Made by a program: the position numbers and the translations under genes. Of a stretch of DNA of 64,000 nucleotides, positions 29,371 through 37,408 are shown piece after piece. Numbering within the stretch: position 1 is the stretch's first letter; each line of letters starts with the position of its first letter. The notes below the pieces were generated by a model. The model searched no databases and was not told where the DNA came from. It was given only the letters and a program-made list of their open reading frames with translations. The stretch comes from Entomomonas moraniae. Lineage in GTDB: Bacteria; Pseudomonadota; Gammaproteobacteria; Pseudomonadales; Pseudomonadaceae. The stretch covers positions 2,877,648 to 2,941,647 of the forward strand of contig NZ_CP029822.1 in assembly GCF_003991975.1 (NCBI RefSeq), read 5' to 3'.

Positions 29371-29514
29371 TTTATATCGAATTATAAATTATATATAAAT
29401 AATTATAACTTATTGGTAGATAAATGATGACCATATTTGTTGTGTTTAATAAAACTATTTATATAAGTTAATTTTATTCAATTAGTTATAAATATATAGA
29501 GGGGTTTTACAAGG

Positions 29515-29532
29515 TTGGCATGCGTTTCGCAA
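29515..29532 (+). promoter_or_regulatory. Sigma54 promoter of the RNA-repair operon
   Basis: TTGGCATG and TCGCAA place GG at 29517-29518 and GC at 29529-29530, exactly ten bases apart, as sigma54 (RpoN) requires (consensus TGGCACG-N4-TTGCW). Start is expected near 29542. The RtcR activator gene is divergent just upstream. Inverted TTATAACT (29403-29410) and AGTTATAA (29484-29491) lie in the intervening A/T-rich stretch and are weak candidates for the RtcR enhancer, but could be chance. Confidence 0.85.
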
Positions 29533-29541
29533 TAATAGATA

Positions 29542-30041
29542 TGCCTGAACGAGATTTCTGTTTTTTAACCGTTGGGTGCAGTTTAAATCATATGCTTATT
29601 AGGTAATGTGATTTTTAACACTGTATTCCTAGCTCTGTGTTAGGTACGTTTGTTAAAACGTTTTGAATAGCTCAATTGGTGGAGCAATCGATTTCGACTC
29701 GATTTGTCATAGGTTCGACTCCTATTTCAAAAATATGAAGTAAATATAGTAATGATATAAAGTCAGTCAGTGATTGATGCTTGATAATAAGCAATAGGCA
29801 GTTTAGATATTGATTATTATCCATGATTATTTACCGATTAACTGAGTGTATTTAGCTTAGAGAAAAACTGGGTGCTAGGCAAAAGATTGAATATAAATAG
29901 AGGTATAAATCAGGCTATTGCTTTTTAATAACCAGATGAATAGATTTATTAAGTTCTAACTTTCCCCTAATGCTTCGTTACTTAACCCGTTGATAGTCAT
30001 GTATAACAAGATTGCTGATTGATTCTTAAAAAGGAATGAAG
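29542..30041 (+). ncRNA. Long untranslated leader of the RNA-repair operon (contains the tRNA-like element)
   Basis: About 500 bases between the predicted sigma54 start and the slipin ATG have no plausible coding frame and no intrinsic terminator. Besides the cloverleaf at 29661-29733 I see a hairpin with TAACAC (29616-29621) pairing GTGTTA (29637-29642), extendable by two G-U pairs, and a weak GCTT/AAGC stem near 29780. Sequence 29740-30030 shows no second tRNA T-arm. Boundaries are inferred from promoter and gene positions, not from transcripts. Confidence 0.5.
29661..29733 (+). tRNA. tRNA-like element, anticodon UCG (Arg CGA), no encoded CCA, in the rtcB operon
   Basis: Folds as a perfect 73-nt cloverleaf. 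Acceptor TTTTGAA/TTCAAAA (29661-29667, 29726-29732); U8 and A9; D stem GCTC/GAGC with an 8-nt loop containing GG; anticodon stem ATCGA/TCGAT with loop TTTCGAC, so anticodon UCG; 5-nt variable loop; T stem ATAGG/CCTAT with canonical loop TTCGACT; discriminator A. Every stem pairs fully. Oddities: TAT follows instead of CCA, whereas the two tRNA-Arg genes at 44.6 kb encode CCA. The acceptor is U1-A72 with one G-C pair, position 21 is G, and the 15-48 pair would be A-C. UCG is an unusual Arg anticodon in gammaproteobacteria, where ICG reads CGA. It is probably a tRNA mimic co-transcribed with slipin and rtcB, though a functional tRNA after CCA addition is not excluded. Confidence 0.85.
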
Positions 30042-31619
30042 ATGATAAAAATTATTAAAGTAAAAAAAGGTGAATTGGCTGTTTTATATAAAAATGGTGA
30101 GATTCAAAAAGCTCTAGAAGCCGGTCATTACCGCTTTATTGATTTATTAAATACCTTAAGCCATCAAGTCATTGATTTGAATGTCACTAAGGTTGCAACA
30201 AAAACGGCAGATTTACTAATTAGCTTTTACCCAGAAATTATTGTAAAGCATTGTACAGTCGTTGTACTTGAAAAAAATGAGATTGTGCTTCGTTATGAAG
30301 AGCAAAAAATAGTTGAAGTACTTTTACCTCAAACCAAAAATTTGTACTGGAGAGGATATAAAGAACAAGCATTCAAAAGAATAGTGTTAGATAAAGGTTA
30401 TACGATACCAGAAGAGATTGTATTGGAGTTGATTAAGGCTAAAACTAGTAATAAAAACATAGTAGGTATTGATCAATTGACGCTTGATCATTTGACTCAC
30501 GAACAAGTAGGTGCTTTATTTGTAGATAACCAATTGGCCAGCATTATTAAACCGGCCTCAACAATTGGTTATTGCCGCTTTGAGCATGAAATATTGGTGG
30601 GTAAACATAGCCTAGTAAAGAGTAATATCGAAGAGGTATTAGCTGATGCCATAGAGCAAGTTGTGCCAGAGCAAATGAAAGAGTTTTGTTTACAGATGGA
30701 GGTCTCTGCCAATCAAGTAGGGTTGCGCTATGAAGACGATTTATTGATAGAAATTTTACCGCCAGGTACTCGACGCTTGTATTGGAAGAATAATCGTAAG
30801 CAGTACATGGTAACGATTAATCTAGATGAAGGTTACACATTGTCAGATGAAATGGTTGAGCAGTTGTTACAACCTGCCTTGAGGAAAAAAGAGGTGGTGG
30901 GAGATAGCAGTGTGTTGATTGCTCAAATTCCTGCTTACCATGTTGGAGTACTTAGGGTTAATGGTAAAGTTGAACAGCTATTAGAGGCTGGAATTACCGC
31001 TTATTGGCGTTTTAACCGTGAAGTGAGTGTTGAAATTGTTGATACACGATTGCAGATGTTAGAAGTGGCAGGACAAGAAATTTTAACCAAAGACAAAGTC
31101 AACTTAAGAGTTAATTTAGTGGCTAACTGGCACTATAGTGATGTACTCGTCGCTTTTGAAAAAGTAGCTAGTCCAAAAGAATTATTGTATCGTGAGTTAC
31201 AATTTGGATTGCGAGAAGCCATTGGTACACGAACGTTGGATGAGTTATTAGAAAATAAAAATATTATTGATGAGGTTGTGAGTACGCATATTAAACAAAA
31301 AATGGTGGGGTATGGGGTGCAAACAGTTTCTTTGGGAGTGAGAGATATTATTTTGCCTGGAGATATGAAAGCTATCCTATCACAAGTCGTTGAGGCTGAA
31401 AAAGCGGCACAAGCAAACGTAATACGTCGCCGTGAAGAAACCTCTGCGACACGTTCATTACTTAATACAGCAAAAGTAATGGAGAATAACCCTGTTGCTT
31501 TGCGGTTAAAAGAAATGGAAACATTGGAGCGCATAGCCGAGCGAATTGATAAAATTTCTGTAGTGGGTGGTTTAGATCAAGTATTGCATGGCTTGATCAA
31601 TATTCAACCTAAAGGATAG
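30042..31619 (+). CDS. RtcB-associated slipin (SPFH/band 7 protein) with N-terminal repeats
   Basis: About 525 residues. The C-terminal half (about 335-460) is an SPFH/band 7 domain (VDTRLQMLEVAGQEILTKD, VNLRVNLVANWHYSD, GTRTLDELLENK, VSLGVRDIILPGDMK), followed by a helical tail (VVEAEKAAQANVIRRREETSA). Before it are five ~70-residue modules alternating in type (A-B-A-B-A): GEIQKALEAGHYRF, EVLLPQTKNLYW, ASIIKPASTIGYCRF, EILPPGTRRLYW and QLLEAGITAYWRF. There is no membrane helix, unlike stomatins. I chose ATG 30042 because AAGGA (30031-30035) is six bases away; the ATG at 30036 abuts it. SPFH genes next to rtcB are known from other bacteria, with function unclear; scaffolding a repair complex is a guess. 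Confidence 0.88.
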   Translation: MIKIIKVKKGELAVLYKNGEIQKALEAGHYRFIDLLNTLSHQVIDLNVTKVATKTADLLISFYPEIIVKHCTVVVLEKNEIVLRYEEQKIVEVLLPQTKNLYWRGYKEQAFKRIVLDKGYTIPEEIVLELIKAKTSNKNIVGIDQLTLDHLTHEQVGALFVDNQLASIIKPASTIGYCRFEHEILVGKHSLVKSNIEEVLADAIEQVVPEQMKEFCLQMEVSANQVGLRYEDDLLIEILPPGTRRLYWKNNRKQYMVTINLDEGYTLSDEMVEQLLQPALRKKEVVGDSSVLIAQIPAYHVGVLRVNGKVEQLLEAGITAYWRFNREVSVEIVDTRLQMLEVAGQEILTKDKVNLRVNLVANWHYSDVLVAFEKVASPKELLYRELQFGLREAIGTRTLDELLENKNIIDEVVSTHIKQKMVGYGVQTVSLGVRDIILPGDMKAILSQVVEAEKAAQANVIRRREETSATRSLLNTAKVMENNPVALRLKEMETLERIAERIDKISVVGGLDQVLHGLINIQPKG

Positions 31620-31624
31620 TAAAA

Positions 31625-31655
31625 GTCTATGGTTGTAAAATCACTAATCATAGAC
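31625..31655 (+). promoter_or_regulatory. Hairpin between slipin and rtcB
   Basis: GTCTATG (31625-31631) pairs with CATAGAC (31649-31655), extendable to eleven pairs with two G-U, around a nine-base loop. It ends five bases before the GAGGA that serves rtcB. There is no T tract, so it is not a terminator. It could stabilise or process the mRNA, or mask the rtcB site. Confidence 0.45.
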
Positions 31656-31671
31656 GAATGAGGAAAAATAA

Positions 31672-32892
31672 ATGATGGATTTTAACGTATTAAAAACTGA
31701 AACTAGTAGACCTGTAAAAATGTGGACAAAAGGAGTGCCTGTTGATGATGGAGCAAAGGATCAACTACTTAAAACAGCCACATTACCTTTTATTTTTAAG
31801 CATATTGCTGTAATGCCGGATGTGCATGTGGGTAAAGGTTCTACTATTGGAAGTGTGATTCCAACGAAGTCAGCGATTATTCCCGCTGCGGTGGGGGTTG
31901 ATATTGGTTGTGGTATGATTGCTGTGCAAACTTCTTTAATGGCGAACGATTTGCCTGATAATTTGCATCCTTTACGATTAGCAATTGAGAAGGCTGTTCC
32001 TCATGGCTTATCGCCTATGAAAGGAAGACGTGATAAAGGGAGTTGGGAAACACCACCTACGATTATTGATGAATATTGGCGTCAGTTATTGCCAGGCTTC
32101 GAAAAGTTAACCCAAAAGTACCCACAATTTTTGAAAACAAATAACTATCGCCATTTAGGAACATTGGGAACAGGTAACCATTTTATAGAAATCTGTTTGG
32201 ATGAAGCCGATCGTGTTTGGATTATGTTACATAGTGGTTCTCGTGGTGTAGGTAATGCGATTGGTAGTTTTTTCATTGAGTTAGCTAAAAAAGATATGGA
32301 AAGACACTTTATTAATTTACCTAATAAAGATTTGGCTTATCTGGTAGAGGGGACAGAGCATTTTGATGATTATATAGAGGCAGTGCATTGGGCTCAAGAG
32401 TTTGCGAGGTTAAATCGTGAAGCAATGATGCATAATGTGATTATGGCTATGCATAAAGTGATTACTAAACCATTTTCAACTCATTTATTGGCTGTAAATT
32501 GTCACCATAATTATGTGCAAAAAGAGCACCATTTTGGTGAGAATATATTTATTACCCGAAAAGGAGCTGTATCTGCACGTAAAGGTGAATTTGGAATTAT
32601 TCCAGGATCGATGGGGGCAAGAAGCTATATTGTTCGTGGTTTAGGAAATGAAGAAAGTTTCTGTTCTTGCTCTCATGGTGCAGGACGTGTAATGACAAGA
32701 ACGGAAGCTAAAAAAAGATTTACTGTTGAAGATCAGATTAAAGCTACTGCGCATGTGGAGTGTCGAAAAGATGCTAATGTGATTGATGAAATTCCAATGG
32801 CTTATAAAGATATTGATGCAGTAATGTTAGCTCAGAAAGAGCTGGTTGAAATTGTTCATCAGTTAACACAAATTGTTTGTGTTAAGGGATGA
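31672..32892 (+). CDS. rtcB: tRNA-splicing/RNA-repair ligase RtcB
   Basis: GTP- and Mn-dependent ligase joining 2',3'-cyclic phosphate or 3'-phosphate ends to 5'-hydroxyl ends, healing tRNA cut by ribotoxins. It is 406 residues, matching short bacterial RtcB, and looks collinear with E. coli RtcB as I recall it. Landmarks: KHIAVMPDVHVGKGSTIGSV, metal-site Cys in VGVDIGCGMIA, GTLGTGNHFIE, NCHHNYVQKEHHFGE, and the nucleotidyl-acceptor His in CSCSHGAGRVM. All look intact. It is the last gene of the sigma54 operon. No rtcA cyclase, archease or rsr gene follows. Confidence 0.97.
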   Translation: MMDFNVLKTETSRPVKMWTKGVPVDDGAKDQLLKTATLPFIFKHIAVMPDVHVGKGSTIGSVIPTKSAIIPAAVGVDIGCGMIAVQTSLMANDLPDNLHPLRLAIEKAVPHGLSPMKGRRDKGSWETPPTIIDEYWRQLLPGFEKLTQKYPQFLKTNNYRHLGTLGTGNHFIEICLDEADRVWIMLHSGSRGVGNAIGSFFIELAKKDMERHFINLPNKDLAYLVEGTEHFDDYIEAVHWAQEFARLNREAMMHNVIMAMHKVITKPFSTHLLAVNCHHNYVQKEHHFGENIFITRKGAVSARKGEFGIIPGSMGARSYIVRGLGNEESFCSCSHGAGRVMTRTEAKKRFTVEDQIKATAHVECRKDANVIDEIPMAYKDIDAVMLAQKELVEIVHQLTQIVCVKG

Positions 32893-32914
32893 ATATTATT
32901 TTACAGAGGTTGAT

Positions 32915-32946
32915 TTAATAGGTGATGTTTTATAATCACCTATTAA
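32915..32946. terminator. 12-bp inverted repeat after rtcB, possible bidirectional terminator
   Basis: TTAATAGGTGAT (32915-32926) and ATCACCTATTAA (32935-32946) form a perfect 12-bp stem with an 8-base loop between convergent rtcB and mltD. There is no proper T tract on either side, so it is either a weak terminator or an mRNA end-stabilising structure. Confidence 0.5.
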
Positions 32947-32958
32947 TGATACAACTAC

Positions 32959-34341
32959 TTAATTTCTATCTGAAATGTAGAGTTGTTGCCCTGGTCTGAT
33001 AGATGCATTTTTACTTAATTTATTAAGTTCTAATAATCTTTCAAGTTTTATATTGTTCTTCTGAGAGATAGCCCAAAGGTTATCGCCTTCTTGAATCGTG
33101 TATTTATTGCGATTTTTTAATACAACAGTTTTTAGAGGTCTTGGTGTGCTTGAATTAGCAAGTGTAGGAACTTTTATACTTTGCCCTTTCTTTAGTGCTT
33201 GATTATTGGCTAATTTGTTGATGTTTCTTAATTCGTTAACCGTTGTGTTATGGCGAACAGCAATCTTGCTTAATGTATCTCCTGGTTTAATATTGTAAGT
33301 GTTCCATGTGGAGATAGTTTCGTTTGGTATACTACCAGAAGCTAATAATGAATTAAATCTCTCTGCCTTATGTGCTGGTATTAATAATTGTTTGGGGCAT
33401 TCATTATTAATCACGGCTTGTGCTTTTAAACCCGCATTTAAAGAGCTTAATTCATTTTTATTAAGCGAAAGCATGGAGGCAACAGTTTCTAATTTTACTT
33501 GATGATTAATTTCGATTTTTTCAAAGTAAGGTTTATTAGGTATATGGGCTATTTTGACCCTATGGACAGAAGGTGCATTAACAATGTTGGATAAAGCTAA
33601 AAGTTTTGGAACATAGTTAATGGTTTCAGTCGGTAAAGATAAGTTCCAGTAATCGGTAGGTAAGTTTTGTTTTTGGTTTTGTTCTATGGCGCGTCTAACA
33701 GTACCTTCCCCAGAGTTATATGCAGCGAGTGCCAGAGGCCAATCACCAAACATATTATGTAAATATTGTAGATAATCTAACGCGGCATTGGTTGATGCAA
33801 TAATATCAAGTCGGCCATCGTACCAACGTGTTTGTTGTAGATTAAAGTGTGTTCCTGTTCTGGGCATAAATTGCCATAGTCCAGCCGCTTTCATGTTGGA
33901 GTAGGCTGTGGGATTGTATCCACTTTCAATGGCGGGTAATAACGCTAGCTCAGAGGGCATATTCCGAGCTTCCAGTTGCTCAAGAATATAATGTAAATAG
34001 GGGCTACCTTTGGCAAGTAGTTGTTCAGTTGATTGGGGATTTCTTGTTAAATAGGTTTGTTGCTGTCGAATGCGATTATTATTGGTATTTAGGTACTCTG
34101 CTTGTAGTTGGAAACCATTTCTCATTCGTTCCCAAATATCATCACCATAATATTCTTGTTGAATAACTCGACCAGACTTTAGAATGATATGCTTATCTTT
34201 AGCGACATATACTGCGTTATCATCATTAACATTAGTGTTCTGTGAGCTACAGCCTGCAATAAGCATAAAAGCTAGCAATGAGCTTACTAGTAATACAATA
34301 TTACGCCGTATATTTATCTTATGAAAGTTAAATTGACCCAC
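32959..34341 (-). CDS. mltD: Membrane-bound lytic murein transglycosylase D, LysM lipoprotein
   Basis: Cleaves peptidoglycan glycan strands to 1,6-anhydro products. It is 460 residues from a GTG start (34341). A lipoprotein signal with lipobox LIAGC lies near residue 30. The SLT domain contains LPAIESGYNPTAYSNMKAAGLWQF (catalytic Glu in AIES) and LALAAYNSGEGTVRRAI. Two LysM motifs are visible near the C-terminus (YNIKPGDTLSKIAVRHN, YTIQEGDNLWAISQKN). It is a neighbour of gloB in the conserved pseudomonad order. No good ATG exists near the N-terminus, which is why GTG is accepted. Confidence 0.93.
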   Translation of the reverse strand: MGQFNFHKINIRRNIVLLVSSLLAFMLIAGCSSQNTNVNDDNAVYVAKDKHIILKSGRVIQQEYYGDDIWERMRNGFQLQAEYLNTNNNRIRQQQTYLTRNPQSTEQLLAKGSPYLHYILEQLEARNMPSELALLPAIESGYNPTAYSNMKAAGLWQFMPRTGTHFNLQQTRWYDGRLDIIASTNAALDYLQYLHNMFGDWPLALAAYNSGEGTVRRAIEQNQKQNLPTDYWNLSLPTETINYVPKLLALSNIVNAPSVHRVKIAHIPNKPYFEKIEINHQVKLETVASMLSLNKNELSSLNAGLKAQAVINNECPKQLLIPAHKAERFNSLLASGSIPNETISTWNTYNIKPGDTLSKIAVRHNTTVNELRNINKLANNQALKKGQSIKVPTLANSSTPRPLKTVVLKNRNKYTIQEGDNLWAISQKNNIKLERLLELNKLSKNASIRPGQQLYISDRN

Positions 34342-34436
34342 TTCTACCCTATCATCCCTATACTGAAAGGGTGAATTCTAGAAAAGGTTTGTTGTTAGGT
34401 CAAGAACTTATGTCATTTTTTCAGTAAAAAAAGACA

Positions 34437-35225
34437 TTAAAATTTATTTTTCCATTCTCTAAGGTCTGAAAATACCTCCTTAGCATCTGTGGGATGGAGT
34501 CTTAATGTATTTTCTATTGTCATGATGATAGACACTTGGTCACATCGCAAAAAAGGATTGACTCGTTGTTCCATTGATAATGTCGATGGAAGTGTTATTT
34601 GTTGACTCTCTCTTAAGCCTATGCATTTGTCTAAATACTCTTTGGCTAGATTATTACTAGGTTCCACCGCTATTGCAAATTTTAGATTACTTACTGTGTA
34701 TTCATGGGCAGGATAGATTAAAGTATCAGGCGGTAATTCGTTAAGTTGCTGTAATGAGTGATACATTTGTTCCATTGTCCCTTCAAAAACACGGCCGCAG
34801 CCCCCAGAAAAGAGTGTGTCGCCTGAAAATAATCGTGCAGGCATATTTTTCTGAGTTGGAGCGTAATAAGCGACATGATCGAGAGTGTGTCCGGGCACAG
34901 CAATAACACGCAATAGAGAGCCAATGATATGAATTATTTGGCTATTGGTAACAATAATGTCTTTATTGGGAATGCCAGGATTGTTGGGCGCAAATACAGT
35001 TGCCGATGTTTTTGCTTTTAACGTGCTTATGCCGCCAATATGATCTTGATGGTGGTGTGTGATTAGGATGTCAGATAGTTGCCAGCCTTTATTTTTTTCT
35101 AACCATGCTAAAACAGGGTTGGCATCTCCAGGGTCAACCACCGCTGCTTGCTTGGTTGTTTGATTTTTTATTAGCCAGATATAATTGTCAGTGAAGGCTG
35201 GTAAAGCTTCAATTTCTAACATCAT
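34437..35225 (-). CDS. gloB: Hydroxyacylglutathione hydrolase (glyoxalase II)
   Basis: Zinc-dependent enzyme that hydrolyses S-lactoylglutathione to lactate and glutathione in methylglyoxal detoxification. It is 262 residues with a metallo-beta-lactamase fold: AVVDPGDANPV, metal motif THHHQDHIGG (about 54-63), VIAVPGHTLDHVAYY, LFSGDTLFSGGCGRVFEG, and YPAHEYTVSNLKFA. The C-terminal substrate domain ends in LREWKNKF. It is divergent from the methyltransferase-rnhA-dnaQ genes. Confidence 0.96.
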   Translation of the reverse strand: MMLEIEALPAFTDNYIWLIKNQTTKQAAVVDPGDANPVLAWLEKNKGWQLSDILITHHHQDHIGGISTLKAKTSATVFAPNNPGIPNKDIIVTNSQIIHIIGSLLRVIAVPGHTLDHVAYYAPTQKNMPARLFSGDTLFSGGCGRVFEGTMEQMYHSLQQLNELPPDTLIYPAHEYTVSNLKFAIAVEPSNNLAKEYLDKCIGLRESQQITLPSTLSMEQRVNPFLRCDQVSIIMTIENTLRLHPTDAKEVFSDLREWKNKF

Positions 35226-35389
35226 ATATTTTTAGTCCTAATTTGTTATAGTACTACCTTACGCTGATAATTTTTATTTTTAAAGGTGTTATTAATATTT
35301 AGTAAAGGGTTTTATAAAATGGTAGGTTATGTCATCAATATATTACCTCTATAATTCACCTAATTTAACTTATACAAGAGAGTCGCATT

Positions 35390-36133
35390 ATTAGCCCATT
35401 ATTTAAATCTACTAAAGAACAGAAAGAGTTTCGAATCAGGTCTTGGTTTAGCTCAGGAAAAGGGGCTAATTTACTTTCTTTAGAACAACCCTTAATTGAT
35501 GAGGCGTTAAGTCATTATTTTGGGCGTTTTATATTGCAAACAGGGCCGCTATTTAGTCTTTCTTCACCCATTAAAAATATAGGAGAAGTCGTTTCTCTAG
35601 GTGGAAAGACATCTCATGCAGATATTGTGTGTCAAGAACATGCGTGGCCTATTCTGACAGAAGGGGTTGAGTGTATAATTTTACACCACTCTCTTGATTT
35701 TGCCGTTTCTCCGCATGATGTGCTGAGAGAGGCAGCGCGTTGCGTTAGACCTGGTGGGCATTTATTAATTGTTGGGCTTAATCCTCGCAGTGCTTGGGGC
35801 ATTTATCGGCGGTTTACAACCAGTATTTTGAATGGGTCGCACAGCCTTACTTACGCGAGATTAGTTGATTGGTTAAAATTATTAGGATTTTCAGTTGAGC
35901 AACGATGGACTGGCGGTTATAGTTGGCCTCGCAGTAATTCGCTAAGTAGTAAGTCAATGAAATTTGAAACTTTAGGGCAACAAAGAAAGTGGATAGGGAA
36001 TGGATTTTATATTGTTAGTGCGCGTAAATTAATGATTCGGCCTACTGTATTAGAAGACAAGCGGCTTAATATTTTGAAAGGTATGGCTCCAATACCCGTT
36101 GTTAATAGGAGTGATGTAAAAGTAAATGAGTGA
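35390..36133 (+). CDS. Class I SAM-dependent methyltransferase, apparent ATT start
   Basis: About 247 residues. The first conventional start in frame is a TTG at 35534 with no ribosome-binding site. The frame is clearly coding upstream ([20 protein letters not shown]) back to a stop at 35366-35368. No ATG, GTG or TTG lies in that stretch. Two ATT codons at 35387 and 35390 follow AAGAGAG, so AUU initiation is the best reading, as known for infC. Methyltransferase features are [36 protein letters not shown]. The motif I glycine-rich loop is degenerate. It sits between gloB and rnhA as in Pseudomonas, overlapping rnhA by eight bases. Substrate unknown. A sequencing error at a real ATG is the alternative. 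Confidence 0.8.
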   Translation: MSPLFKSTKEQKEFRIRSWFSSGKGANLLSLEQPLIDEALSHYFGRFILQTGPLFSLSSPIKNIGEVVSLGGKTSHADIVCQEHAWPILTEGVECIILHHSLDFAVSPHDVLREAARCVRPGGHLLIVGLNPRSAWGIYRRFTTSILNGSHSLTYARLVDWLKLLGFSVEQRWTGGYSWPRSNSLSSKSMKFETLGQQRKWIGNGFYIVSARKLMIRPTVLEDKRLNILKGMAPIPVVNRSDVKVNE

Positions 36134-36581
36134 TTTAGATATAGTAACAATGTATACCGATGGAGCATGTAAGGGAAACCCCGGTCCAGGTGGTTGGGGA
36201 GCTTTGCTGTTATACAAAAAAATAGAAAAAGAGCTGTGGGGTGGTGAGCCTGAAACAACGAATAACCGGATGGAGTTGTTAGCAGCAATAGAGGGGTTGT
36301 CAGTATTAAAGAGGCCATGTGAAGTTCATTTGTATACAGATTCTCAGTATGTTAAAAAAGGCATTACTGAGTGGATGGATAACTGGAAAAAAAGAAATTG
36401 GAAAACGGCAGATAAAAAGCCTGTAAAGAATGTTGATTTATGGAAAAGACTTGATGAGCAAGTTGCTAAGCATACTGTTACTTGGCGTTGGGTTAAGGGG
36501 CATGCAGGCGATATTGGTAATGAGCGTGCGGATCAGTTGGCTAATCGTGGTGTAGCTGAAATTATTGAAAGTTTAAGCTAA
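36126..36581 (+). CDS. rnhA: Ribonuclease HI
   Basis: Degrades the RNA strand of RNA-DNA hybrids, including R-loops and Okazaki primers. It is 151 residues with the catalytic acids in [16 protein letters not shown] (Asp), [14 protein letters not shown] (Glu), [12 protein letters not shown] (Asp) and [16 protein letters not shown] (His, Asp). The handle-region [15 protein letters not shown] is present. The start lies within the end of the methyltransferase gene, and dnaQ follows 14 bases later, giving the common rnhA-dnaQ pair. Confidence 0.97.
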   Translation: MSDLDIVTMYTDGACKGNPGPGGWGALLLYKKIEKELWGGEPETTNNRMELLAAIEGLSVLKRPCEVHLYTDSQYVKKGITEWMDNWKKRNWKTADKKPVKNVDLWKRLDEQVAKHTVTWRWVKGHAGDIGNERADQLANRGVAEIIESLS

Positions 36582-36595
36582 TTAAAAGTAGATAA

Positions 36596-37327
36596 ATGAT
36601 GAGAAGTGTAATATTAGATACAGAAACAACAGGAATGCCTGTAACAGAAGGGCATCGAATTATTGAAATTGGCTGTGTTGAAGTCATTAATAGGCGTTTA
36701 ACCAATCGACATTTTCATGTGTATTTACAACCTGATCGTGAAATCGACGAAGAAGCTATTAAGGTTCATGGTATTACTAATGAATTTTTAATTGATAAGC
36801 CAAGATTCAAGGAAGTTGCTGATGACTTTTATGAGTTTATAAAAGATGCACAGTTAATTATTCATAATGCCGTGTTTGATATCGGTTTTATTACCAATGA
36901 GTTTGAGCTTTTAGGCCAGCATGATAGGGCGGATGTCCCTTCCTATTGTACGATTCTCGATTCATTACAGATGGCTAGGGAAAGGCATCCCGGTCAGCGA
37001 AATAGTCTGGATGCGTTATGTAAGCGCTATCATATAGATAACTCTGGGCGTGAGTTGCATGGCGCTTTACTCGATGCTGAGTTACTTGCCGATGTTTATT
37101 TAACCATGACAGGTGGGCAGACAAATTTAGGTTTAGATTCCGCCGGTGGTCAAGATTTAAATGGTATCAGTTCAACAGTTATCAAGCGGTTAGCAACGGA
37201 TCGTGCTCAAACAAGGGTCATAAGGGCAACCGATGAAGAGTTGGCAGCTCATGAACTGCGCCTAAGTGAAATAGAAAAGTCAGCAGGTGGTTTACCTCTT
37301 TGGAAGGCCTTAGCGGATAGTAATTAA
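36596..37327 (+). CDS. dnaQ: DNA polymerase III epsilon subunit (proofreading exonuclease)
   Basis: The 3'-5' proofreading exonuclease of the replicative polymerase. It is 243 residues with the DEDDh set: ILDTETTGMPVTEGHRIIEIG (Exo I), HNAVFDIGFITNEF (Exo II), and HGALLDAELLADVYLTMTGGQ (Exo III). The C-terminal tail that binds the alpha subunit is present. Either of two adjacent ATGs (36596, 36599) could be used. Co-directional with rnhA. Confidence 0.97.
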   Translation: MMRSVILDTETTGMPVTEGHRIIEIGCVEVINRRLTNRHFHVYLQPDREIDEEAIKVHGITNEFLIDKPRFKEVADDFYEFIKDAQLIIHNAVFDIGFITNEFELLGQHDRADVPSYCTILDSLQMARERHPGQRNSLDALCKRYHIDNSGRELHGALLDAELLADVYLTMTGGQTNLGLDSAGGQDLNGISSTVIKRLATDRAQTRVIRATDEELAAHELRLSEIEKSAGGLPLWKALADSN

Positions 37328-37408
37328 TTGTATTAAATAACTACAAAATAACTGTTTAGGCTGTTAAACTTTATATAATTTAATTATTTATGATGGGGAG
37401 TCTATTTT

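Noticed and set aside
29740-30030. A second tRNA-like or Y-RNA module downstream of the cloverleaf
   Set aside because: I looked for a T-arm with TTCGA-type loop and complementary arms and found only weak, short stems.
35534-36133. Methyltransferase starting at TTG 35534
   Set aside because: No ribosome-binding site, and clear coding continuity upstream in the same frame.
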